DNA of 64,000 nt from Phaeobacter sp. 11ANDIMAR09 (GTDB lineage: Bacteria > Pseudomonadota > Alphaproteobacteria > Rhodobacterales > Rhodobacteraceae). Of this stretch, positions 17,757 to 26,308 are shown in pieces. The notes under the pieces were generated by a model. That model saw only the letters and a program-made list of their open reading frames with translations. It ran no database searches and was not told where the DNA came from. Made by a program: the position numbers and the translations under genes. Each line of letters begins with the position of its first letter. Positions within the stretch are counted from its first letter, which is position 1. Location of the stretch: NCBI RefSeq assembly GCF_001294455.1, contig NZ_LIKT01000018.1, forward strand, positions 1-64,000. Reading direction: 5' to 3'.

Positions 17757-18083
17757 TTAGCTCGCGTCGTCCAGCTTGTGAGAGGCGACCTTGCCTTCGA
17801 GCATCGGGATCGAGACGATCGAAACGCCAAGTCCTGCAAGGAAACTGACGAGCCCGTTGATCGTTTTGAATTCCCGGCCCACCATATTGTTGCGCGAAGT
17901 AACCAGCAGTCGGCGCATCTCACCGTCAGGTGACAGGCAATGCACAGTCCAGACACCAGACCACTGGGCAGAGGTTCTTGTAGGCGTAACGCGGCACAGG
18001 ACATCCGCCGAATGTCCTTCAGCAAGCAGCGCGCGCAGCCCGTCTTCGCTAACAACATTCGGGGCATCTTGCATTAAGTTCAT
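17757..18083 (-). CDS. Hypothetical protein, first gene of virB operon
   Basis: A 108-residue soluble protein of unknown family. The stretch MRRLLVTSRNNMVGREFKTI followed by GLVSFLAGLG suggests an alpha/beta fold. It begins the leftward virB operon and is followed by the virB1-like gene, whose frame overlaps it or starts right after it. A regulatory role for transfer expression is possible from its place alone; the sequence shows no clear DNA-binding motif. Confidence 0.7.
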   Translation of the reverse strand: MNLMQDAPNVVSEDGLRALLAEGHSADVLCRVTPTRTSAQWSGVWTVHCLSPDGEMRRLLVTSRNNMVGREFKTINGLVSFLAGLGVSIVSIPMLEGKVASHKLDDAS

Positions 18084-18142
18084 AGGTCAGGGCCTGCGTG
18101 TCAGTGCAATGACCTGTTAGCCCGTCATGGGCTGCCTGATCA

Positions 18143-18173
18143 ATGCAAGATTATAATATCGCAATCAATGGCG
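18143..18173 (+). promoter_or_regulatory. AT-rich palindromic motif, copy 2 (upstream of virB operon)
   Basis: Reads ATGCAA, then GATTATAATATCG, then CAATCAATGGCG, matching copy 1 upstream of mobC with only a few changes and the same order of blocks. It lies 60-90 bp upstream of the first gene of the leftward virB operon, in the promoter zone. A short inverted repeat (AGCCC-gtcat-GGGCT, 18119-18133) lies between it and the gene. A shared operator for the two transfer operons is the simplest reading. Confidence 0.5.
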
Positions 18174-18252
18174 GTTATGTGTTTCGTAGCCATAGTAATG
18201 CTGAAACAGCCATTTAGTGGATTATCTTCCACAAGCCAAGGTGGCTGATTTG

Positions 18253-18573
18253 ATGTGCCGAAAATTCTTGGGGTATGTGATGATGCGCATTTTAGCCGGT
18301 CAAGCATCTGGTGGATATAGTTGTGTGCGTCCTCTTCCACCTTATCTACGTGAATGTATCGACGATATCAGGACGTATTCGAGCCTTCTGCATTGGGATA
18401 AAGAGACGCGGTTTTCCGAAGTACAACTGTATTTTCGCTGCATCGATACCGAGCGTCCTGAAATGTTTCGAGAAGCTAGGCAAGCGGCTGAGGATCATTC
18501 GGAATTGTTTGAAGTTGGCACAAAGACAGGCGAACAGTTCCCAATGTGGGTTTCAAGTTCTTCGGTAGAATAG
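18253..18573 (+). CDS. Hypothetical protein (doubtful)
   Basis: An open frame of 106 codons. ATG 18253 has AAGGTGG about 8 nt upstream; a GTG at 18217 would lengthen it. The protein is charged and soluble (TERPEMFREARQAAEDHSELF) and unrecognised. Its last 79 nt overlap the small leftward gene at 18495-18704 on the other strand, which has stronger support from its overlap with an XRE gene. Either one is spurious or the two converge and overlap. Confidence 0.35.
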   Translation: MCRKFLGYVMMRILAGQASGGYSCVRPLPPYLRECIDDIRTYSSLLHWDKETRFSEVQLYFRCIDTERPEMFREARQAAEDHSELFEVGTKTGEQFPMWVSSSSVE

Positions 18574-18704
18574 TCAGAATATAGTGCAACTTGCGTATCG
18601 CCGTTGTCCCACTGATAGAGGAGGCCGACTTCTTCTGCAGTCATAATGCAGATAATGCGTCCGATAGGGGCCGCTGTGTTGCGTACATTTTTCTGTGTGA
18701 TCAT
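18495..18704 (-). CDS. Small hypothetical protein paired with XRE regulator
   Basis: Encodes 69 residues. Its ATG overlaps the stop codon of the XRE-family gene by 4 nt (ATGA), which strongly suggests one transcript and coupled translation. The protein is acidic, with no membrane segment. Such XRE-plus-small-gene pairs can be toxin-antitoxin or regulator-partner modules, but no toxin fold is recognised here. Confidence 0.55.
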   Translation of the reverse strand: MITQKNVRNTAAPIGRIICIMTAEEVGLLYQWDNGDTQVALYSDYSTEELETHIGNCSPVFVPTSNNSE

Positions 18705-18919
18705 TTCTTTTCACGGGGTGCGAGGAGTACTTGAGGGTCTACGTCCAAGGCACGCGCAAGGCGTTCCAGAATGTCGAGGGAAACTGAGGATTTCGCCAAT
18801 TCAATCTCGCTAATGTAGCTGCGATCAATTCCTGCGGATAGAGCGAGTGCCTCTTGGCTCAACTTTCTGGAGTACCTTGTGTTTTGTAGGTTTAAGCCAA
18901 CACGTACCCGTAGATTCAT
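18701..18919 (-). CDS. XRE-family helix-turn-helix regulator
   Basis: A 72-residue single-domain Cro/C1-type DNA-binding protein: LSQEALALSAGIDRSYISEI is the helix-turn-helix, followed by LDILERLARALDVDP. No effector domain is present. It is the first gene of a two-gene leftward unit. It could control its own operon or the neighbouring cargo. Confidence 0.85.
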   Translation of the reverse strand: MNLRVRVGLNLQNTRYSRKLSQEALALSAGIDRSYISEIELAKSSVSLDILERLARALDVDPQVLLAPREKK

Positions 18920-19061
18920 GCCCTTTCTTCAGCCGGAACCGCAAGAGGGCTCTACGGACCATATTCCACAAAGCAAATTGGAAAGCGGTCCTGTTCTTTT
19001 TCATCGATAAAACAGTTCCTATTCACTGACGCTTGGCACTCGAGAAAAAGGAAGCCAATTT

Positions 19062-19092
19062 CAGAAAGTCTAGCCGCCCGGAAGACCGGGCG
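19062..19092 (-). terminator. Putative terminator after PEBP-like gene
   Basis: CGCCCGG-aaga-CCGGGCG (19075-19092) forms a perfect 7-bp GC-rich stem 18 bp after the stop of the leftward PEBP-like gene. On the transcript the stem is followed by GCTAGACTTTCT, a weak U-rich tail. Confidence 0.45.
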
Positions 19093-19110
19093 ACTGGTGC
19101 GATATGCGTA

Positions 19111-19659
19111 TTAGCGTGTGTAGACAGCTGTAATGTCTGCGGAACCCAAAGAGTTCGCGCCGGTCATGAAGCCCACCAAAGCAGCGCTGGCGTTTTCGTC
19201 GAGGCCGAGGCTTTCAACGCCCAGAGCGTGAACGGTGAACTCATAGCGGTGTACTTCGCCTGGAGGAGGACATGCGCCGCCAAAGCCGGGGGCTCCAAAG
19301 TCAGTACGGCTCTGGACTGCTCCGTCAGGCATGTTGCCACCTTCGGAACCTGCGCCCTGTACCAACGAGTTCACGTCCGCAGGGATGTCAAAGGCAACCC
19401 AATGCCACCAGCCGGAGCCCGTCGGCGCGTCTGGGTCGTATGCAGTTATGACGAAGCTCTTGGTGCCTTCGGGAGCGTTGCTCCATTCCAGAGCGGGCGA
19501 AATGCTGTCGCCTCCACAGCCAAAGGCGTTCAAGACGAATGTGTTGTCGAGCTGCTGCCCTTCGGCGATGTCAGGGCTGGACAGGGTGAAAGCTTCGTCT
19601 GCAAAAGCCGGGGTAACGAGGGAAGCAACCAGTGCTACCGTTTTGATCAGGTGTTTCAT
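19111..19659 (-). CDS. YbhB/YbcL-type PEBP-like protein, exported
   Basis: A 182-residue protein with a signal peptide (MKHLIKTVALVASLVTPAFA) and the phosphatidylethanolamine-binding-like fold motifs SPALEWSNAPEGTKSFVIT, DPDAPTGSGWWHWV and FGGACPPPGEVHRYEFTVHAL. These bacterial homologues of Raf-kinase-inhibitor proteins have no firmly known role. It stands alone, 83 bp downstream of the AraC-type gene on the same strand. Confidence 0.85.
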   Translation of the reverse strand: MKHLIKTVALVASLVTPAFADEAFTLSSPDIAEGQQLDNTFVLNAFGCGGDSISPALEWSNAPEGTKSFVITAYDPDAPTGSGWWHWVAFDIPADVNSLVQGAGSEGGNMPDGAVQSRTDFGAPGFGGACPPPGEVHRYEFTVHALGVESLGLDENASAALVGFMTGANSLGSADITAVYTR

Positions 19660-19742
19660 TTTCGATCTCCATCAGAAGTATTTCGGATGATCGTTATGTG
19701 CCACTCAGGTCGCGCCTTATATCTCCGGAATCGATCAAGCTT

Positions 19743-20573
19743 TTACGCTATTCGCTCAAGTTGAGCTTCAGACGCCCTTAGTTTTCCCGGTGTGATATCG
19801 AATCGTGCTTTGAACGCTTCGCTAAGGCGCGATTGAGAGCTGAACCCACATTCAAAAGCGATCTCGGCCAACGAATGCTGTGTTGTTTGAATGCGCATCA
19901 ACGCAAACGACAAGCGCACATCGCGCAGCATTTCGATGAAACCGGTGCCTTCCTTGCTGAGCGTCCGGCGCAATGTGGCTTCGCTCATACCAAGCTCTCG
20001 GGCGGCTTGCGGAGCCTTCCAACTGCGCTCCAGATCGCCCTCAAAGAGCATCCGCAACCGATCCTTCAGGCCTTCACAGCAGTGAACACGGTGCTCGGCA
20101 CCCTGCAACTGCAGCCACATCAGCAATTCCTGCGTTCGGTAGGACAAAATGCCATCACAGAGATCGGGATCATCCAGGCTTGCGACAACGCGAGAGAAGG
20201 CGTCGTTGAAGCCGTTCGGCATGACCCCTTTTCTGATTTCGCGCGCAGTGCTTGGGTTTGGATGCCGTTGCAGGAAATCAGAGATAACACTGTCGTCAAT
20301 CACCAGGCATTCCGAGAAGTAAAGACCAGTATCACCGATGATGTTCCCGATCGTCAGGTTTTCACCACGACGCAGATAGACAAACTCGCCTTGCTCAACC
20401 GTTGTCTCAGCACCCGCAAAGGTCCGGACTGTTTTCCGCCCGGAGCGGATGCGCAAGATGCAGGTTTTGGAGATGTGAAGTTGATGAAAATCGGCGCTGC
20501 AGCGTTGGCGGAATTCGACATACCCAACAGGCCGGTTCGTCATATATGTCTCGGGCAGATGTGAACCGTCCAT
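19743..20573 (-). CDS. AraC-family transcriptional regulator
   Basis: A 276-residue regulator. The N-terminal ~160 residues form a ligand-sensing domain; the C-terminal ~100 carry two helix-turn-helix units, with SLAEIAFECGFSSQSRLSEA and FKARFDITPGKLR as the second unit. It lies 31 bp downstream of a VOC-family gene and is probably co-transcribed with it. A second in-frame ATG lies 30 nt downstream. The regulated genes are not evident. Confidence 0.88.
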   Translation of the reverse strand: MDGSHLPETYMTNRPVGYVEFRQRCSADFHQLHISKTCILRIRSGRKTVRTFAGAETTVEQGEFVYLRRGENLTIGNIIGDTGLYFSECLVIDDSVISDFLQRHPNPSTAREIRKGVMPNGFNDAFSRVVASLDDPDLCDGILSYRTQELLMWLQLQGAEHRVHCCEGLKDRLRMLFEGDLERSWKAPQAARELGMSEATLRRTLSKEGTGFIEMLRDVRLSFALMRIQTTQHSLAEIAFECGFSSQSRLSEAFKARFDITPGKLRASEAQLERIA

Positions 20574-20604
20574 TCAACTATCTCCTTGCAGCGCACACTG
20601 CCTT

Positions 20605-20997
<393 letters not shown>

Positions 20998-21085
20998 TTA
21001 CTTTTGCAGACAAAATAGGTGTTTGCCCTCGTCCTAAACCATTGCTCAATGACGACAGACCCCATCTCAATCCCAGATGCCGGGA

Positions 21086-21991
21086 CTAAGAGGCCTCGGG
21101 GAATTCACTGGTCAGATGGACCATGAGAGATCTAATGGGCCGCGACAGTGCTTCAGCATCACGCACGGCCACCTTCAACGTGCGTTCAGCCCAGTTATCC
21201 GCCACAGGGGCCATCCGCAGGTTAGAGGCCGTCAGGTACGGCTCCACGGCTCCAAGCGGTAATATCGCGATGCCAAGACCCGCTTCGACCATGCGTCGCA
21301 CCCCATCGAAGCTGAGGACTTCAACCCGTGTTCTCAGCTCCAACTCCTGCTCTGCGGCGCGCTTCTCGATGAAGGCCTGCAGAGAGCTTCCCTTCTGAAG
21401 GCCGACAAGATCATGTGTTGAGAATTCGTTGAACGAAACTGGCCCATCTGTCCCAAGCGGATGACCTTTCGGCGTCAGGACAACAAGTGTATCCTTGCGA
21501 TAGGTGAACACGTCGAGATCCGGGTTTGGGATCATGCCGGAGAAAATGCCGACATCTGCAATACCATCGCGGACGGCGGTTACGATTTCATCTGACGTTT
21601 GCTCGGTGAGATCGATCCGCATGTCGGGATGATCCGCGACAAACAACGCCAGATCCTCCGGCAAAAACTGTGTAATCGCAGACGTATTTGCCGCGATCCG
21701 CACAGTTCCACGCAAGCCTTGCGCAAAGTCGCTCATATGATCGTCGATACGATCTAACAGACGCTGCAGGTCTTTGGCATGGCGAAACATTTCTTCGCCG
21801 GCAGGCGTGAGGGCAACGCCTTTTTGCTGTCTGTAAAAAAGAGCAGTACCAACCTGGGCTTCAAAATCAGATATCCGCTTGCTGATGGCGGACGCGGCGA
21901 TGTTCTCAGTTGCAGCGGCCTGCGCGATGCTCTTCGACGTAGCCACAGCCAGGAAGAGTTCGAGGGTAACGAGGTCAAATCTTTTCCGCAT
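21086..21991 (-). CDS. LysR-family regulator
   Basis: A 301-residue LysR protein: N-terminal helix-turn-helix (SIAQAAATENIAASAISKRI) and a substrate-binding-like effector domain. It is the last gene of the leftward TRAP transporter unit, overlapping the VOC gene by 17 nt, so it is likely expressed with the transporter. It may control the transporter or the neighbouring catabolic operon. Confidence 0.9.
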   Translation of the reverse strand: MRKRFDLVTLELFLAVATSKSIAQAAATENIAASAISKRISDFEAQVGTALFYRQQKGVALTPAGEEMFRHAKDLQRLLDRIDDHMSDFAQGLRGTVRIAANTSAITQFLPEDLALFVADHPDMRIDLTEQTSDEIVTAVRDGIADVGIFSGMIPNPDLDVFTYRKDTLVVLTPKGHPLGTDGPVSFNEFSTHDLVGLQKGSSLQAFIEKRAAEQELELRTRVEVLSFDGVRRMVEAGLGIAILPLGAVEPYLTASNLRMAPVADNWAERTLKVAVRDAEALSRPIRSLMVHLTSEFPEAS

Positions 21992-22391
21992 GGCTCAGGT
22001 ACTCACTTATCTCAATGAGATTGCCGTCCGGATCGTACAAATACAGCGAAAGGATTGTGCCTTGAGCGCCGACGCGCTCCACCGGTCCTTCTTCTATGCG
22101 GAGACCTATCTCTTTTAAGCAGAATTCTACATCAGAAAGGCCTTGCTCGACCAGCAAACAAATATTTGCAGACCAAGACCTTCCAGCATTTTTGGGCGGC
22201 CCATAGTGCCGGTTGTTGGGCTGAAGGTTGAGCTTGCAGCGCCCGAACGTCGCTTCGACACGGCCATCATCCAACCGGTTGATCGCCATGCAAAGCCCGC
22301 CGCCATAAAAGGCGACGGACTTTTCGATGTCGGCGCAAGTGATCACTGCGTAATCCAGTGCTGCCCACGCGATACGATGTGGCTTCCCCAT
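21975..22391 (-). CDS. VOC-family protein in TRAP operon
   Basis: A 138-residue VOC-domain protein (LDYAVITCADIEKSVAFYGG at the start, YLYDPDGNLIEISEYL at the end). It shares one base with the end of dctM and overlaps the LysR gene by 17 nt. Similar in form to the VOC protein at 20605-20985 but clearly diverged. Its presence in the transporter operon hints at a catabolic role on the imported compound. Confidence 0.82.
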   Translation of the reverse strand: MGKPHRIAWAALDYAVITCADIEKSVAFYGGGLCMAINRLDDGRVEATFGRCKLNLQPNNRHYGPPKNAGRSWSANICLLVEQGLSDVEFCLKEIGLRIEEGPVERVGAQGTILSLYLYDPDGNLIEISEYLSHAEKI

Positions 22392-23677
22392 CAGAACAGG
22401 CTTGGCAGGATCAAGACAATCTGCGGGAAGAACAGCACCAGCAGGATGGTTGCAAGGATCGGGATCAAGAACGGCAGGACTGATAGAACCACCTTCTCAA
22501 ACCGCATTCCTGTGATCGGAACCAGAATATAGAGAACCGTTCCGAATGGCGGTGTTATCACCCCGACCGATAGTGTGATGACCATGAACACGCCAAAAAA
22601 CAGCGGGTCCACTCCCGATGCGGCGACGGCCGGGACCAAAATGGGTGTTAGGATTAACACGCTCTCGATCACCGACATGAAGCAGCCGACCAGGACGAAG
22701 AACACCATCAGGATCAGTAGAAGGATCGTCGTGTGCAGATCCATGGCGACCAGACCGGCAGCCAAAGCTTGCGGCACCTGCAGGCGCACCAGCAGCCAAC
22801 CATAGAACCCTGAGATCGCGATGATCAGCAGAATGACGGCACTGAACTCCATGCTTTGCACAAAGACCTGGAACAGCTCTTTGATCTTTACATCGCGGTA
22901 GACAAACACACCGAGCGCGATCGCGTAGGCACAGGCCACAGCTCCGGCTTCGGTCGGTGAGAATATGCCACTCCATATGCCCCCCACGATGATTAACGGT
23001 GTCAGCATCGGAAGCACGGCCCGGTGGCCGGTTTCAAAAACCTCACGCGCTGTTGGCAGCGAGCGCGTCGGCATGTCGATCTTGTAAGACATGATGAACG
23101 TCGTCGCCATCAACAGCACAGCCATCAGCACACCAGGTACAAAGCCCGCAAGAAACAGATCTCCGACACTCACGTCTGCCTGCCAGCCATATACAAGCAT
23201 GGCGACACTTGGCGGAATGATCGGACCGATCACGCTGGAAGCAGCTGTGATGCCAGTGCTGTACTTCAGGTCGTACCCTTTTTCCCGCATGGCGCGGATT
23301 TCCAGAGCGCCCAGACCCGCAGCGTCGGCGGACGCTGTGCCAGACATGCCAGCGAAAATCATTGAGGCTACCACGTTCACGTGTCCCAGCCCCCCACGCA
23401 CAAACCCGACCATGACATTGGCAAAATCGAAAATCCGCGTTGTGGCACTTCCTCGGTTGAGCAGGTTTGCTGCAAGGATGAAGAGCGGGATCGCCAATAG
23501 TGGGAAACTGTTTAGCGTCTGCGTGATCTTCAGAGACATCAGCTCCACCGGCAAGCCACCGGATGCGGATGTCATCGCGAGAGCGAGAAGACAGGTTGCC
23601 CCTAGTGCAACAAAGACCGGCAGACCCAATGCCATAAAAAAGATCAGGCCACCAACAAATGGTAAAAAGATTTCCAT
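22391..23677 (-). CDS. dctM: TRAP transporter large permease (DctM)
   Basis: A 428-residue membrane protein with about a dozen hydrophobic segments, typical of DctM: FPLLAIPLFILAANLLNRG, GMSGTASADAAGLGALEIRAM and GVITPPFGTVLYI are family signatures. It forms the Na+-driven channel with DctQ for organic-acid uptake. It follows dctQ by 5 bp. Confidence 0.95.
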   Translation of the reverse strand: MEIFLPFVGGLIFFMALGLPVFVALGATCLLALAMTSASGGLPVELMSLKITQTLNSFPLLAIPLFILAANLLNRGSATTRIFDFANVMVGFVRGGLGHVNVVASMIFAGMSGTASADAAGLGALEIRAMREKGYDLKYSTGITAASSVIGPIIPPSVAMLVYGWQADVSVGDLFLAGFVPGVLMAVLLMATTFIMSYKIDMPTRSLPTAREVFETGHRAVLPMLTPLIIVGGIWSGIFSPTEAGAVACAYAIALGVFVYRDVKIKELFQVFVQSMEFSAVILLIIAISGFYGWLLVRLQVPQALAAGLVAMDLHTTILLLILMVFFVLVGCFMSVIESVLILTPILVPAVAASGVDPLFFGVFMVITLSVGVITPPFGTVLYILVPITGMRFEKVVLSVLPFLIPILATILLVLFFPQIVLILPSLF

Positions 23678-23682
23678 GATCT

Positions 23683-24213
23683 CTACCCTTCCTGTTTTGG
23701 CTTGTCGAAAAACTCACCGACAAGACGGAGAAGGGATGCAAAGACCATGCCTGCGAAGGCGAGCAGCAGTCCCCCATAGTAAATCGAAAAACTCATTGAG
23801 AGAGCCGTTGTGCGGTTGTTGGCGCTCCGCTGCATCATCTCGGCAGCACCCCATGCCGCAAGCACAAGGAATACAATCGACAGGATTTGCAGAAAGAGCG
23901 CATAGCGCGAATGCCAGACGCCTTTTATGGCCATAGGCACCAGCTCAACGGAGATGTGGGCTCCGCGAGACCACGCGCCGATCGAGGCGAAGGCTACGGC
24001 GTAGATCGTGATCAGCGTGGCGATTTCTTCGAGCCATGGAACGGGAAAGCGAATGACATCGCGCGACAGGATCGACAGGACCAGCAATCCAACAAGCCCC
24101 ATCAGCATGATGCCCGAGAACAGTTCTGTGATCTTTACCAACGTCTTTTCGACACGTCCCACGTTGCGTGTCGGGATCGCCGCAGCGTCCGTGTTTTCAT
24201 GTTCAAGCTGCAT
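23683..24213 (-). CDS. dctQ: TRAP transporter small permease (DctQ)
   Basis: A 176-residue protein with four membrane segments and the DctQ pattern RFPVPWLEEIATLITIYAV followed by GAWSRGAHISVELV. It partners DctM. An intrinsic terminator lies between it and the upstream dctP gene, so its expression is probably lower than that of the binding protein. Confidence 0.93.
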   Translation of the reverse strand: MQLEHENTDAAAIPTRNVGRVEKTLVKITELFSGIMLMGLVGLLVLSILSRDVIRFPVPWLEEIATLITIYAVAFASIGAWSRGAHISVELVPMAIKGVWHSRYALFLQILSIVFLVLAAWGAAEMMQRSANNRTTALSMSFSIYYGGLLLAFAGMVFASLLRLVGEFFDKPKQEG

Positions 24214-24233
24214 GTGGTTCCCCCTGCGCTTAT

Positions 24234-24262
24234 AAAAAAACGCCCGCCATAAAGACGGGCGT
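24234..24262 (-). terminator. Intrinsic terminator between dctP and dctQ
   Basis: On the minus strand ACGCCCG-tctttatgg-CGGGCGT is followed directly by TTTTTT. The 7-bp stem and T-run make a classical rho-independent terminator inside the transporter operon. Partial read-through would give much binding protein and less permease, as is common for solute-binding transporters. Confidence 0.8.
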
Positions 24263-24277
24263 CCAGTTTCAGGGAGG

Positions 24278-25273
24278 TTACGAATTTGCAGCGATCGCGT
24301 TTTGTAGGTCTTCGATCACACCGTCAGCCAGTGATGACATTGCATTGTCGATAGCGGGCTGTGCCTTGGCCTTGAATGCAGCCACATCAGGCTCAACCAC
24401 GGTCATGCCTTTTTTCTTGAGCTCTTCGAGATAGAACACATCCTTCTGCGCTTCGACAGCAGTGCCTTCAGTACGCGCAATTTCGACGGCTGCACGGACA
24501 ACGGCCTGATCTTCATCGGATAGGCCCGAGAACCAGGAGTTCGATGCAACCCAATGCCATGGGAAATGCACGTGGCCGGTCATGATGAGATGCGATTGCA
24601 CCTCATAGAGCTTGCGCGAGAATGGCGAGACGAGAGAGTTCTCATGGCCATCGACTTGACCAGTCTGCATTGCAAGGTAGATCTCCGTAGCGGGCACAAC
24701 GACAGTTTGCGCGCCCAAACCGCTCCATACATCGACCCAGACAGGAATGCTCGGCAAACGCAGCCGGAACCCGTCGAGGTCGTCTGGCGTCGTAATGGCC
24801 TTGTTCGAGGTCATATGACGCGGTGCGCGCATCTGAGCCCCCATCTCTACGATGCCACCCTGATCAATGCCGCGCTGTTGCAAAGCATTGCCAGAGTCAG
24901 TGGCCATGAAAGCTTCGACAGCCGCGCCGTTCGGGAACAGGAACGGGATCGAGATCGGATCGTAGTCAGGTGCGTACTGAGCGCGCCAGTTGCCACCTGT
25001 CAGGGAGATTTGGGTCTCACCGATGTTCAGCAGTTCCAGGACAGCGTTTTCGCCGCCCAGCTGACCACTCAGGAATGGAACAACCTCAAACCGGCCCGGA
25101 GCCAGCTCCTCTAGCGCAGCCTTGAAGCGCGCGATACCCGCTTCTTCAGAACCGCCTGGTTTCATAGTTGTATTGACTTGAACTGTGATTTTGTTTTGAG
25201 CAAGAGCAGGTGTTGCCAGTGCGGCCGTTGCCGCAGCCAGAGATTTGAGCGCAGTGCGTCGTGTGAGTTTCAT
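24278..25273 (-). CDS. dctP: TRAP transporter substrate-binding protein (DctP)
   Basis: A 331-residue periplasmic binding protein. The signal MKLTRRTALKSLAAATAALA has a twin-arginine-like TRRTALK motif and ends ATPALA. The mature part has the DctP-family region DDLDGFRLRLPSIPVWVDVW containing the conserved Arg that binds the carboxylate. ATG 25273 is preceded by GGGAGGAAACC; the longer frame is not supported. Neighbouring CoA-ester genes suggest a dicarboxylic-acid ligand. Confidence 0.93.
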   Translation of the reverse strand: MKLTRRTALKSLAAATAALATPALAQNKITVQVNTTMKPGGSEEAGIARFKAALEELAPGRFEVVPFLSGQLGGENAVLELLNIGETQISLTGGNWRAQYAPDYDPISIPFLFPNGAAVEAFMATDSGNALQQRGIDQGGIVEMGAQMRAPRHMTSNKAITTPDDLDGFRLRLPSIPVWVDVWSGLGAQTVVVPATEIYLAMQTGQVDGHENSLVSPFSRKLYEVQSHLIMTGHVHFPWHWVASNSWFSGLSDEDQAVVRAAVEIARTEGTAVEAQKDVFYLEELKKKGMTVVEPDVAAFKAKAQPAIDNAMSSLADGVIEDLQNAIAANS

Positions 25274-25480
25274 GGTTTCCTCCCGAGAATTCTGTGGTCC
25301 CAGAAGGATCAGGCGAAACATGTAATCTGCCCAGAATTGGTTCGATAACGGAGCCATCGCGTTTCGCGATGAACATAAGCTTTGTTTCATCCTCTTTGCT
25401 AAGGAGCCTTTAGGGGTCTTTCGCTTCTGGATTGGTTAAGCACACCTAGAATCATTAGAACCGGCGACTGACGGAGCTCT

Positions 25481-26308
25481 TCAAGAGCTTTGTGCTGGCT
25501 GGGCTTCGAGAATTTGTTGCGCGCGAGCAAGCACCGGCTTGTCAACCATCTGGCCACGAAACTGGAAGCTGCTTTTTTCAGTTTTAGAGGCTTGGAGAAC
25601 AGCATTCGCCCATTCGAAGTCACTGGAACTCGGGGAAAATGCAGTATGAATAATGTTTGTTTGGCGCGGATGAATACACATCATGCCACCCATGCCAGAC
25701 GCTCCCGCATGCTCTGCTGCACGTTGAAGTCCGATTTCGTCGTTCAAGTTCGTGAAGACACCATCTACCGGTGCAGGAAGACTGCCCAGCCGAGAATTTG
25801 ACACAAGCATGAACCGGGCTGTGTCGAGTGTGGATTGGCTGGCAGCATGGGAAATATCCACCCCCAGATCCATGGATAAATCAATTGTACCAAGCAGAAG
25901 ACGCCCAAGATTTTGCAAAGTCACGATTTCCCTTAGGTCGACGAGGCCCTGCACGGTTTCGATGAGTGGCCAGACAGGCGAATCCAACCTTCGTGTCAAT
26001 TCCGAACAGCTCTTTGCATCGGCTTTGGGAAGTATGATGCCTGCCAGATTTTTGTGACTTGCCAGTGCGAGATCTTCATCGTGGAACTCGCTGTCTGTGC
26101 CATTGATCCGGACCAGTATGTCCTGGCCGACCACCTTGTCCAGAAAGCTTCTCGCATGATAGCGTGCTTTCACTTTGGTCTCGGGTGACACCGCATCCTC
26201 AAGGTCAATGATAATGGCATGGGCACCTGCGGCTGCCGCTTTGGCAAAACGCTCTGGCCGGTCCCCGGGAACGAAGAGAAAGCTGCGGGCTGACTTTAGA
26301 TTAGGCAT
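25481..26308 (-). CDS. HpcH/HpaI-family CitE-like CoA-ester lyase
   Basis: A 275-residue TIM-barrel protein of the CitE/citramalyl-CoA lyase group: SFLFVPGDRPERFAKAAAAG, IIDLEDAVSPETK (metal-binding Asp/Glu), PLIETVQGL and MGGMMCIHPRQ. Such lyases cleave malyl- or citramalyl-CoA to acetyl-CoA plus glyoxylate or pyruvate. It is the last gene of the CoA operon, sharing its start with the end of the CoA-transferase gene. It would be the final, C-C cleaving step of the pathway. Confidence 0.88.
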   Translation of the reverse strand: MPNLKSARSFLFVPGDRPERFAKAAAAGAHAIIIDLEDAVSPETKVKARYHARSFLDKVVGQDILVRINGTDSEFHDEDLALASHKNLAGIILPKADAKSCSELTRRLDSPVWPLIETVQGLVDLREIVTLQNLGRLLLGTIDLSMDLGVDISHAASQSTLDTARFMLVSNSRLGSLPAPVDGVFTNLNDEIGLQRAAEHAGASGMGGMMCIHPRQTNIIHTAFSPSSSDFEWANAVLQASKTEKSSFQFRGQMVDKPVLARAQQILEAQPAQSS

